DNA from: Paralysiella testudinis | Lineage (GTDB): Bacteria; Pseudomonadota; Gammaproteobacteria; Burkholderiales; Neisseriaceae | NCBI RefSeq assembly: GCF_016894345.1 | Contig: NZ_CP069798.1 | Coordinates: forward strand, 2,191,385 to 2,255,384 | Reading direction: 5' to 3' | Length of the DNA: 64,000 bases | Shown: positions 55,543-64,000 of the stretch, piece after piece | Numbering within the stretch: the first letter of the stretch is position 1 | Layout of the letters: each line of letters starts with the position of its first letter | Notes under the pieces: model-generated | Databases searched by the model: none | What the model was told of the DNA's origin: nothing | The model's input: only the letters and a program-made list of their open reading frames with translations | Program-made: the position numbers and the translations under genes

Positions 55543-56030
55543 GACATATCTTATCCATCCTGATGGAAAACGAATCCGGTGCCATGAGCCGCATCGTTGG
55601 CCTGTTTTCCGCCCGCGACTACAACATCGACTCCCTCTCCGTGGCCGCCACAGAAGACCCCACCCTCTCGCGCATGACCATCGTCACCCGTGGCGATGCC
55701 GATGTGCTCGAGCAAATCACCAAACAGTTGAACAAACTGATTGAGGTGATTAAAGTGATTGATTTGAACGACAGCCGTTTTGTCGAGCGCGAGCTAATGC
55801 TGGTCAAAGTGCGCGCCGTGGGCAAAGACCGCGACGAAGTGCTGCGCCTGGCCGAAATCTACCGTGGTCGCGTGATTGACGTTACCGACAAAAGCTACAC
55901 CGTAGAAGTCACCGGCACCAGCAGCAAGCTCGACTCCTTCCTCGAAACCGTGGGCAAAACCCTGATTCTGGAAACCGTGCGCACCGGCGCCGCCGGCATC
56001 GGCCGTGGCGAACGCATGTTGCGGATTTAA
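55539..56030 (+). CDS. ilvH: Acetolactate synthase small (regulatory) subunit
   Basis: 163 residues. The N-terminal ACT domain (LSILMENESGAMSRIVGLFS, RDYNIDSLSVAATEDPTLSR) binds valine for feedback inhibition, and the C-terminal domain (IYRGRVIDVTDKSYTVEVTG) follows. It starts within the ilvB stop codon and is followed by ilvC. An uptake-sequence pair lies between ilvH and ilvC. Confidence 0.96.
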   Translation: MRHILSILMENESGAMSRIVGLFSARDYNIDSLSVAATEDPTLSRMTIVTRGDADVLEQITKQLNKLIEVIKVIDLNDSRFVERELMLVKVRAVGKDRDEVLRLAEIYRGRVIDVTDKSYTVEVTGTSSKLDSFLETVGKTLILETVRTGAAGIGRGERMLRI

Positions 56031-56040
56031 TCAAACCCCA

Positions 56041-56079
56041 AGGCTGCCTGAAAACGCTATAACCATATTCAGGCAGCCT
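56041..56079. terminator. Uptake-sequence pair between ilvH and ilvC
   Basis: AGGCTGCCTGAA and TTCAGGCAGCCT, loop 15 bases, no T-run. Probably only partial termination, with ilvC partly co-transcribed. Confidence 0.5.
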
Positions 56080-56127
56080 ATTCACAGCAAAACCAAACCA
56101 TTGTTAATAAAAACAATGGCCTCTTAA

Positions 56128-57159
<1,032 letters not shown>

Positions 57160-57180
57160 TTGATTGATTAACATTGTTTG

Positions 57181-57233
57181 AAAAAGGCTGCCTGAAAGTG
57201 AATTATTAAATTAATCTTTCAGGCAGCCTTTTT
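57181..57233 (+). terminator. Uptake-sequence terminator after ilvC
   Basis: AAAAAGGCTGCCTGAAAG and CTTTCAGGCAGCCTTTTT, loop about 17 bases, T-run at the end. Confidence 0.8.
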
Positions 57234-57271
57234 AGATGGCAGGATAATGACCATTACTTTCAGGAGACTCC

Positions 57272-58006
57272 ATGAGCTGGCTCAAAAAACTGTTTGGCAA
57301 GCATAACGCCATACAATCAGAACACCCCTCAGAAGAACCACTCACGTTTCCATTTGAATTGATTAAAGTGTCTGGTGAAGATGCTCTATCAACACTTCTT
57401 CAGCTTAGGAACAGCCAAGAGCGTACACCGGTAGTATTGGGCGACAAAGAAGATCTTATTCGAATACGCGAGTGCATCGAATACGATGATGAAGACCCAA
57501 GCAAAATCATATCAAAAGGGCTTTCAATCAATATTCAAGAATGGCTAGATACCCAAATTGAAGAGGATCCGAATTATTACCATTTTGAATTTAGCGGGGT
57601 AGATATTGAAGAGCCACCGCCAACGGCACCGCTAACGCTTGCATCGGAAATTTTGACGGGTGAGCCCAAAAGCGAGGTTTTTATTGCTCTGATCCCCACC
57701 AAAAATGCTTGGGAAGTACCTGCATACTTAAAAATTGGCGGCTGGAACTCATGTCCCAGTACGGAAGCGCACGTTGCATTTTTCAAATACTGGTATGACC
57801 GGTACGGTGCAGTGGTCACGGGAATAGGCCCTGATACAATTGAGTTTTCCGTAGAAAATCCCCCGGAAACACCCGAACTTGCAATGCTGCTAGCGAGAGA
57901 ACAATATGTATATTGTGCGGATATCGTTTATCAAGGGGTACAAAGCGTTGAAAATCTTTCTCTTGTTTTATTAAGAGGATGCAATTGGTACTTTTGGTGG
58001 GATTGA
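57272..58006 (+). CDS. DUF4253 domain protein
   Basis: 244 residues, with an ATG preceded by CAGGAGACTCC. The C-terminal half carries the DUF4253 pattern: AYLKIGGWNSCPSTEAHVAF, KYWYDRYGAVVTGIGPDTIE, LLAREQYVYCADIV and a final WYFWWD. The N-terminal half is acidic. Function unknown. From memory, DUF4253 proteins often occur near polymorphic toxin or immunity genes, but none is evident here. Its codon use is more AT-rich than the ilv operon before it, which suggests an acquired gene. First of three accessory genes. Confidence 0.82.
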   Translation: MSWLKKLFGKHNAIQSEHPSEEPLTFPFELIKVSGEDALSTLLQLRNSQERTPVVLGDKEDLIRIRECIEYDDEDPSKIISKGLSINIQEWLDTQIEEDPNYYHFEFSGVDIEEPPPTAPLTLASEILTGEPKSEVFIALIPTKNAWEVPAYLKIGGWNSCPSTEAHVAFFKYWYDRYGAVVTGIGPDTIEFSVENPPETPELAMLLAREQYVYCADIVYQGVQSVENLSLVLLRGCNWYFWWD

Positions 58007-58092
58007 AGGCCTGCAATTCATCCAAACCCGCCTTACTTCGTGGCATCGATTTTTGTGGCGGCTGACACCGCAATGCAATGCCACTACCCACA

Positions 58093-58206
58093 GCAAGCGT
58101 AGGTTGGGTTAGCGCAAGCGTAACCCAACAAACAGCAGCCATTGCCAAACCTACGAAAACCCGCAAGCGTTGGGTTACGGCCTTAGCGGCCTAACCCAGC
58201 CTACCC
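58093..58206. repeat. ~114-bp repeat, copy A (upstream of the DJ-1 gene)
   Basis: Begins GCAAGCGTAGGTTGGGTTAG, has the stem GTTGGGTTA ... TAACCCAAC, a middle block CAAACAGCAGCC, the return CCAAACCTACG, then a second stem TTGGGTTACGGCC ... GGCCTAACCCA. The same sequence, shorter by two internal gaps, occurs at 59075. The TGGGTTA/TAACCCA motif resembles a widespread class of short interspersed bacterial repeats. Confidence 0.8.
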
Positions 58207-58286
58207 ACTTTTAATAGGCACCTGAGTAAGATGTCTATGTAAATGTTAAACACGACAACTGAGATGAATCATTTTGAAAGCCAAAA

Positions 58287-59084
58287 ATGCAAAAAGCTAA
58301 AATATTGGTCTACACATCATCTGCAACCGAAATCCCGCTCAGAGAAGGGGGCACGCACCAAGTCGGTATTTTTTTAGGAGAGCTTGTTGAGCCGCTGGAG
58401 CCGTTAATTGAGGCCGGGCATTCGGTTACTTTTTTCAGCCCGAATGGAAAAGGCTGTGTTATCGACAAAGCATCTTACAAACTGAGTAATTGGGGCCTCT
58501 CAAAGAGCAAGATGGAGCACGCCAAACATTACTTTGAAACCAAGCTTCAAGAATTGGGAATCGGCACGCCCGGCAAGATATCTGATTTGCTAAACGACAA
58601 AGCCGAACTCTGCACCTATGACACCGTGTTCATTCCGGGGGGCCATGCGCCCATGACGGATATACTGCATAGCAACTGGCTTCAAAGCAATGCATACAAT
58701 CCCGAGACAGGAGAACTGCTGCTGCATTTTCATAACAGCAACAAAACGACGGCAGCAATTTGCCATGGTTCTGCTGCATTAGCGGCTGCACCGGAAGTAA
58801 ACGGTAAATGGATTTACTCCGGTTATGACATGACATGCGTGAGCATGGCTGCGGAAAGGCTTACGGAAGATATCCCATTTTGCAATATTGGGGGACACAT
58901 GCCGGATTATCCGGTGCATATCCTAGAAAAACTTGGCGCAAAGGTTCACACGAAAATGCTCGGACTGAGCAACGTTGTTGAGTGCAACGAATTAATCACA
59001 GGACAAGATCCTTACAGCGCCAAGGAACTCGGTGAAAAATTGTTGGCAAAGATTGAACATCAGCTGAAGCACCAGCAAGCGTAG
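58287..59084 (+). CDS. DJ-1/PfpI family protein (HchA-like glutamine-amidotransferase fold)
   Basis: 265 residues of the DJ-1/PfpI superfamily, which includes the Hsp31/HchA chaperone-deglycases and related hydrolases. Seen are AKILVYTSSATEIPLREGGT, FIPGGHAPMTDI and the nucleophile elbow AAICHGSAALAAAP with the catalytic Cys and adjacent His. It is longer than the small PfpI proteases and close in size to Hsp31. The C-terminal QQA and the TAG stop are supplied by the repeat copy that begins at 59075. Copies of that repeat lie on both sides of the gene. Confidence 0.82.
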   Translation: MQKAKILVYTSSATEIPLREGGTHQVGIFLGELVEPLEPLIEAGHSVTFFSPNGKGCVIDKASYKLSNWGLSKSKMEHAKHYFETKLQELGIGTPGKISDLLNDKAELCTYDTVFIPGGHAPMTDILHSNWLQSNAYNPETGELLLHFHNSNKTTAAICHGSAALAAAPEVNGKWIYSGYDMTCVSMAAERLTEDIPFCNIGGHMPDYPVHILEKLGAKVHTKMLGLSNVVECNELITGQDPYSAKELGEKLLAKIEHQLKHQQA

Positions 59085-59162
59085 GCTGGCTTAGCGTAAC
59101 CCAACAAACAGCAGCCGTTGCCGAACCTACGAAACCCCGCAAGCATTGGGTTACGGCCTGAT
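59075..59162. repeat. ~88-bp repeat, copy B (overlapping the end of the DJ-1 gene)
   Basis: GCAAGCGTAGGCTGGCTTAG, then TAACCCAACAAACAGCAGCC, CCGAACCTACGAAA and GCATTGGGTTACGGCCT align with copy A at 58093. Copy A has 7 extra bases in the first loop and a longer second stem. Copy B provides the stop codon of the DJ-1 gene. Confidence 0.8.
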
Positions 59163-59192
59163 TCAACCAACTTCACTCAGGCGTTCGAGCTT

Positions 59193-59564
59193 ATGAAAAC
59201 AATCTTTGCATTATCGCTCCTCATCGCAACATCAAACACGGCCATGGCCGCCGAAGTTTGCCCGGTTACCGAGCAGGAGCTGGCCGGGGCTTGGCACCGC
59301 AGCAGCCATACCGGCGCATTCGAAGAATTTTTACTCGATACGGAAAACGGCACGCGCACCTTCAACTCATGGCTCCACCAAGTGCCCGAGCTTTCCGCCG
59401 CCTCGTGGAAGGTAGAAAACTGCCAATTGGTGGTGACCTCACAATTAGGAGAGTATCCGCAGGTGCGTTTAAAAATACTTAGCCTTCGGAAAGGCAAGCT
59501 GCGCCTTTATGATGAATTGCATCGGGAAAAATCCATTTATACCCGTATGCCGAATAAGCCCTAA
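59193..59564 (+). CDS. Small exported protein of unknown function
   Basis: 123 residues from the ATG at 59193. The signal peptide MKTIFALSLLIATSNTAMAA has an AMA-A cleavage site near residue 20. The mature protein is about 100 residues with two Cys (CPVTEQELAGAWHRSS ... VENCQL) that could form a disulfide. Its strand-rich pattern (GAFEEFLLDTENGTRTFNSW) suggests a lipocalin-like small beta fold, which is inference. No family recognised. Likely periplasmic. Confidence 0.65.
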   Translation: MKTIFALSLLIATSNTAMAAEVCPVTEQELAGAWHRSSHTGAFEEFLLDTENGTRTFNSWLHQVPELSAASWKVENCQLVVTSQLGEYPQVRLKILSLRKGKLRLYDELHREKSIYTRMPNKP

Positions 59565-59905
59565 GCATTCGTTCAAGCCAAGCCTGCTTCACCACCACCA
59601 TTTTTAAGGTAAATGTTTACTTTAAAAGGCTACCTGAAAGCGCAGCTTCTGCGAAACCAATACCAATCCTACAAAATAACCTAACTGCGTTGGCTCGCCT
59701 TGCCGTACTACTTGTACTGTCTTCGGCTCGCCGCCTTGTTATCTTATTTTGTAGAATTGGTATAAAATCTTCAGGCAGCCTTTATTCCAAATAATCGCCC
59801 ATAATCCATCACCAAACCACACCCCCATCTACCCAAATAAGCCTTGCCGCCGCGCAAACACTTGCCGATAATATCGCTCACCCATCCACACAGAAAGCCG
59901 CCGTG
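59565..59905. other. Intergenic region with a mobile element and uptake sequences
   Basis: No gene seen. It contains an Eikenella-type uptake spelling (AGGCTACCTGAA near 59631) followed by CGCAGCTTCTGCGAA, then the Correia-like copy 3, then an uptake sequence TTCAGGCAGCCT at 59770 and the promoter region of the decarboxylase gene. The two uptake copies could pair around the element, which suggests that the element jumped into the loop of an older uptake-sequence terminator. Confidence 0.6.
59663..59760. mobile_element. Correia-like miniature inverted-repeat element, copy 3 (98 bp)
   Basis: Termini CCAATCCTACAAAATAA and TTATTTTGTAGAATTGG (one mismatch) are flanked by TA (59661-59662, 59761-59762). 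The core AACCTAACTGCGTTGGCTCG, CCTTGCCGTACTA, TTGTACTGTCTTCGGCTCG, CCGCCTTGTTATCTTA matches copies 1 and 2. Its outermost arms differ slightly from theirs (CCTACA instead of TCGAAA), with compensating changes on the other arm. Confidence 0.85.
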
Positions 59906-62071
59906 ATGAAAATTGCCGCCAGCAGTGGTACCGAGTTTGCTTTTTTGGCCGATTACAAAGTGATGGCCATCGACTTAACCGATTTCACCAATGTGTGCGC
60001 AGTGGTGGTTACATGTGCCGATTTGCCCGAAGTGTGGGCGGAGCTGGAGCGGTTGGGTTTTGATATTCCGATTTTTGCGGCGGTGCAATACGGTGAAACC
60101 GTGGCGCCGCAATGGCTGCCTGAACTGTATGGCGTCATCGAATTGGCGCAGGAGCAAAAATACTACAACGGCCAGCTGATTAACGCCGCCGCTGCCGACT
60201 ACATCAACACACTGGACCCGCCTTTTTTTCAAGCGCTGAAAGAATACACCGACTACGGCAACGCCGCTTTCGATTGCCCCGGCCATCAAGGCGGGCAGTT
60301 TTTCCGCAAGCATCCGTCGGGGCGGCGCTTTTATCTGTATTTTGGCGAAAACCTGTTTCGTGCCGACTCGTGCAATGCCGATGTGCGCTTGGGCGACTTA
60401 TTGATTCACGAAGGCCCGGCTTATCAAGCGCAGGCGCATGCGGCCAAGGTGTTTAATGCCGACAAAACCTATTTTGTGCTCGGCGGCACCAGCGCGGCGA
60501 ATAAAATCGCCATCGGTGCCTTGGTGGCTGAGGGCGATTTGGTGCTGTTTGACCGCAACAACCACAAATCGGTGCACCAAGGCGCACTCACTTTGGCCGG
60601 CGGCATCCCTGTGTATATGGAAACCGCCCGCAATGCCTACGGCTTTATCGGCGGCATTGCCGAGCATTGTTTTGATGAAGCCGATATCCGCGCCCAAATT
60701 GCGCGTGTGGCACCGCAGCGGGCGCAAGACGCACGCCCGTTTCGGCTGGCGGTCATCCAATTGGGCACCTACGACGGCACGCTTTACAATGCCCGCCAAG
60801 TGGTCGACCGCATCGGCCATTTGTGCGACTACATTCTGTTTGATTCCGCTTGGGTGGGCTACGAGCAATTTATCCCGATGATGCGCAACTGCTCGCCGCT
60901 GCTGCTGGAGCTCACCGAAAACGACCCCGGTATTTTAGTAACCCAATCGGTGCACAAGCAGCAAGCCGGCTTTTCGCAAACCTCGCAAATCCACAAAAAA
61001 GACAACCACATCAATCAGCAAGCACGTTATTGCAACCACAAGCGCTTTAACAACGCCTTTATGATGCATGTGTCTACCAGCCCGTTTTACCCGCTGTTTG
61101 CCTCGCTCGATGTCAACGCCAAAATGCACGAAGGCAAGGCCGGGCGGCGCATGTGGCGCGAGTGCGTGCTCGGCGGCATCGAAGCGCGCAAAATGCTGCT
61201 GCAAACCTGTAAGCTGATCCGCCCGTTTGTGCCGCCCGAAATCGACGGCCTGCCCTGGCAGCACCACGACAGCGAAGATATGGCCGACGACATCCGCTTT
61301 TTCCAGTTTGCCACCAGCGGCCAGATTGAGGCGCAATGGCACGATTTTAACGGCTACGGTACCAACCAATATATGATTGACCCGTGCAAACTGCTGCTCA
61401 CCACGCCCGGCATCAATCTGGAGACCGGCGGCTACGATGAATTCGGCATCCCCGCCGCCATCTTGGCGCACTACCTGCGCGAGCGCTCGGTGATTCCGGA
61501 AAAAGCCGACCTGAATTCGATTCTGTTTTTGCTCACCCCGGCCGAAAACATGGCCAAATTCCAGCATCTGGTGGCCACCATTGCCCGCTTTGAAGAGCAC
61601 ATCGAAGCCGATACCCCCGTGGGCGAAATGCTGCCGCTGTTGGCACGGGCGCAGCCACAATACCAAAAAATGCCCATCCGCCAGCTGTGCCTGAAAATGC
61701 ACCGCTTCTACGCCCGCCACCGCCTCAACCAATTGCAGCAACAAATGTTCCGCCGCGCCGACCTGCCGCCCGCGAGCATCAGCGCTCAAGAAGCGCATCA
61801 TGCCTTTGTGCGCAATCAGGTGGAATTGGTGGCGCTCAAAGACATCGCCGGGCGCACCGCCGCCGAAGGCGCCTTACCCTACCCGCCGGGCGTGCTGTGC
61901 ATAGTGCCGGGCGAAGTATGGGGCGGCGCGGTATTACAGTATTTTCTGGCGCTGGAAGAAGGCATTAACGAACTGCCCGGCTTCGAGCCGGAAATCCAAG
62001 GTGTGTATCTGGAGCGCGACGAAGCCAGCGGGCGCAAACAGGCGTTTGCTTATGTATTGAAGCAGAATTAA
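59906..62071 (+). CDS. speC: Ornithine decarboxylase (PLP-dependent, SpeC/SpeF type)
   Basis: Makes putrescine from ornithine. 721 residues of the large prokaryotic Orn/Lys/Arg decarboxylase family. It aligns closely over its full length with E. coli SpeC as I remember it, including NIAASS-like start (MKIAASS), FDCPGHQGGQFFRKHPSGRR, FGENLFRADSCNADV, FDSAWVGYEQFIPMM and the PLP lysine in VTQSVHKQQAGFSQTSQIHK. The start is either GTG 59903 or ATG 59906. The second matches the family N-terminus better. The wing, PLP and C-terminal domains are all complete. Single gene, convergent with glnB. Confidence 0.93.
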   Translation: MKIAASSGTEFAFLADYKVMAIDLTDFTNVCAVVVTCADLPEVWAELERLGFDIPIFAAVQYGETVAPQWLPELYGVIELAQEQKYYNGQLINAAAADYINTLDPPFFQALKEYTDYGNAAFDCPGHQGGQFFRKHPSGRRFYLYFGENLFRADSCNADVRLGDLLIHEGPAYQAQAHAAKVFNADKTYFVLGGTSAANKIAIGALVAEGDLVLFDRNNHKSVHQGALTLAGGIPVYMETARNAYGFIGGIAEHCFDEADIRAQIARVAPQRAQDARPFRLAVIQLGTYDGTLYNARQVVDRIGHLCDYILFDSAWVGYEQFIPMMRNCSPLLLELTENDPGILVTQSVHKQQAGFSQTSQIHKKDNHINQQARYCNHKRFNNAFMMHVSTSPFYPLFASLDVNAKMHEGKAGRRMWRECVLGGIEARKMLLQTCKLIRPFVPPEIDGLPWQHHDSEDMADDIRFFQFATSGQIEAQWHDFNGYGTNQYMIDPCKLLLTTPGINLETGGYDEFGIPAAILAHYLRERSVIPEKADLNSILFLLTPAENMAKFQHLVATIARFEEHIEADTPVGEMLPLLARAQPQYQKMPIRQLCLKMHRFYARHRLNQLQQQMFRRADLPPASISAQEAHHAFVRNQVELVALKDIAGRTAAEGALPYPPGVLCIVPGEVWGGAVLQYFLALEEGINELPGFEPEIQGVYLERDEASGRKQAFAYVLKQN

Positions 62072-62224
62072 TGGTTAAATTTTTTTAAAATCAAAATATT
62101 GGAATTGAAGTATAGAATATGCCTCGGCATATTGGCTTTAATGTTTGTGAGGCTGGATGTACCAAGGCGCATCCTATAAATTCACTTTAACTGCCGTCAA
62201 TTGAAAGCTGTTTGTTTTAAATTT

Positions 62225-62281
62225 AAGGCTGCCTGAAAGCGAAGCTTCTGCGAAGCTAAAACATTTTCAGGCAGCCTTTTT
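62225..62281. terminator. Bidirectional uptake-sequence terminator with nested hairpin
   Basis: AAGGCTGCCTGAAA and TTTTCAGGCAGCCTTTTT enclose GCGAAGCTTCTGCGAAGCT, the same nested palindrome seen after secF. It sits between the decarboxylase gene and the convergent glnB. Confidence 0.8.
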
Positions 62282-62298
62282 ATTGCGCATTTTCAATA

Positions 62299-62700
<402 letters not shown>

Positions 62701-62825
62701 TCAATCACCACCCTGCTGCACCTCAGCAGCTCAGGCTGCCTGAAACTGCAAAATCCGCAGCTGCCAAGCCGCTTTTCACGTATAATCCGCGCATTATTTT
62801 GTCTTGTCTTGCGAGCCTTTGAATC

Positions 62826-64000
62826 ATGTCTTTTGTATTGTCTTTGTGCGGCAGTGCCGCTCTGCCCGACTTCCGTATCGAAAAGCTGTTGCACAAAGCC
62901 CGCGCCTTGGGCATGGGTGAATTTACCCTGCGTAGTGAATACTGGTATTTTGCCGCCTCGGCACAGCCCTTGGATGCCGACACCACCGCCAAACTGGCGG
63001 CACTGCTGGATGCCGAAGTGGTGGCCGAGCCGGTGGCCGACACTCATGCCGACAGCCATTTCTTTCTGATTACGCCGCGCATCGGCACCATTTCGCCGTG
63101 GGCATCGAAAGCCACCGACATCGCCCACAATTGCGGCTTGGCCCAAATCGAGCGCATCGAGCGCGGCATGGCGGTGTATGTTTGCGGCAGCATGAGTGAA
63201 GCGCAACGGCAACAATGGGCGGCGCTATTGCACGACCGCATGACCGAAAGCGTGCTGGGCGATTTTCAGGCAGCCACGCAATTATTCACCCATCCGCAAG
63301 CGCAAACCTTTGCCGGTGTTGACATCTTAAGCGGCGGCAAACCCGCGCTGGTGGCAGCCAACAGCGACATGGGCTTGGCCTTATCCGACGACGAAATCGA
63401 CTACCTGCTCGACAACTACCGTGCCTTGGGGCGCAACCCCAGCGATGTTGAGCTGATGATGTTTGCCCAAGCCAACTCCGAACACTGCCGCCACAAAATC
63501 TTCAATGCCGACTTTGTACTCAATGGCGCGCCACAGCCCAAATCGCTGTTCGGCATGATTCGCGACACCCACCAAGCACACCCGCACGGCACCGTGGTGG
63601 CGTATAAAGACAACGCCTCGATTATCGAAGGCGCACGCATCGAGCGCTTCTATCCGCACGCGGCCGCCGCGCAAGGCTACCGCTTCAGCGAAGAAGACAC
63701 CCACATCATTATGAAGGTGGAAACCCACAACCACCCCACCGCCATTGCCCCCTTTGCCGGTGCTGCCACCGGCGCAGGCGGTGAAATCCGCGACGAAGGC
63801 GCCACCGGCATCGGCGCGCGCCCCAAAGCCGGGCTTACCGGTTTTTCCGTGTCCAACCTTAATATTCCGGATGCTGTCCAGCCGTGGGAACACTACAGCG
63901 CCACCCAAGCGCAATACAGCAAACCGGCGCGCATCAGCAGCGCCTTGGACATCATGATCGAAGGCCCGATTGGCGGTGCCGCGTTTAACAACGAATTCGG
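62826..64000 (+). CDS. purL: Phosphoribosylformylglycinamidine synthase, 5' part (runs off the window)
   Basis: The fourth step of purine synthesis, FGAR to FGAM with glutamine. The frame is open from the ATG at 62826 to the end of the window, about 391 of an expected ~1300 codons for the large fused enzyme. Seen are the N-terminal PurS-like domain (about 1-160), the linker with [20 protein letters not shown] and [16 protein letters not shown] (signature of large PurL), and [31 protein letters not shown] (read as [20 protein letters not shown] then [11 protein letters not shown]), the ATP-binding part of the first synthetase domain. A TATAAT at 62781-62786 precedes it. The glutaminase domain must lie beyond the window. 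Confidence 0.95.
   Translation, partial: MSFVLSLCGSAALPDFRIEKLLHKARALGMGEFTLRSEYWYFAASAQPLDADTTAKLAALLDAEVVAEPVADTHADSHFFLITPRIGTISPWASKATDIAHNCGLAQIERIERGMAVYVCGSMSEAQRQQWAALLHDRMTESVLGDFQAATQLFTHPQAQTFAGVDILSGGKPALVAANSDMGLALSDDEIDYLLDNYRALGRNPSDVELMMFAQANSEHCRHKIFNADFVLNGAPQPKSLFGMIRDTHQAHPHGTVVAYKDNASIIEGARIERFYPHAAAAQGYRFSEEDTHIIMKVETHNHPTAIAPFAGAATGAGGEIRDEGATGIGARPKAGLTGFSVSNLNIPDAVQPWEHYSATQAQYSKPARISSALDIMIEGPIGGAAFNNEF

Noticed and set aside
57272..59564. Polymorphic toxin/immunity or defence island
   Set aside because: DUF4253 and a small exported protein are suggestive, but no toxin domain, nuclease, helicase or secretion marker is visible among the three genes.

Overview
The window is 64 kb of a chromosome from a member of the Neisseriaceae. 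The strongest evidence is the DNA uptake sequence AGGCTGCCTGAA (reverse TTCAGGCAGCCT). I count roughly 55-60 perfect copies by eye, many of them as inverted pairs behind genes. From memory this is the 'Simonsiella-type' dialect rather than the ATGCCGTCTGAA of the pathogenic Neisseria. The gene content agrees: a lipoyl-bearing E3 (P64k-type), CbpA/CbpM, and a guaA, ilvBHC and purL set typical of Betaproteobacteria. I cannot name the species. Most of the window is GC-rich, tightly packed core genome. AT-rich patches mark acquired DNA.

Layout. 1-5.0 kb: polA, a LOG-family hydrolase, cbpA-cbpM. 5.5-11.9 kb: the pyruvate dehydrogenase operon aceE-aceF-lpdA. 12-15.4 kb: a DUF1232 protein, argB, yidB, ruvX/yqgF and yqgE. 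15.5-20 kb: gpmI, an EnvC-like murein hydrolase activator and a C-terminal processing protease. This trio matches a common gpmI-envC-ctp arrangement. 20-29.7 kb: usp, tcdA-scpA, two thioesterases, pncB, hslR, a YpfJ-type metallopeptidase, yicC, rph, lysC. 29.8-36.1 kb: an MHS-type transporter, a DUF4870 protein, an MBL hydrolase, rlmJ, a T4 endonuclease V homologue, fbp and two cyclophilins. 36.2-40 kb: a HigBA-like toxin-antitoxin pair, smpB, a lipoprotein, a small membrane protein, guaA.

40.0-41.6 kb is a small accessory island directly behind guaA. It holds a tyrosine-integrase stump cut by a defective IS630-family element, then an AT-rich exported-protein gene whose end is supplied by a short inverted-repeat element. 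41.7-46 kb: bioF-bioC, tRNA-Thr and tRNA-Asn, uraA, radC. 46.3-49.5 kb: yajC-secD-secF. 49.6-53.3 kb: a DAHP-synthase-like protein without recognisable catalytic motifs, then a 905-residue repeat-rich, RTX-like secreted protein. 53.7-57.2 kb: ilvB-ilvH-ilvC. 57.3-59.6 kb: three accessory genes (DUF4253, DJ-1/PfpI and a small exported protein) with two copies of a ~90-115 bp repeat around the DJ-1 gene. 59.9-64 kb: ornithine decarboxylase, glnB and the 5' part of purL.

The most interesting finding is a family of three short elements (98, 98 and 199 bp, each flanked by TA) at 12391, 41493 and 59663. Their core closely matches, from memory, the core of the Correia (NEMIS/CREE) elements of pathogenic Neisseria, but their terminal inverted repeats are different. 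Those termini align with the ends of the IS630-family element in this same window, which suggests which transposase family moves them. I see no CRISPR array, no rRNA and no large phage in this window.
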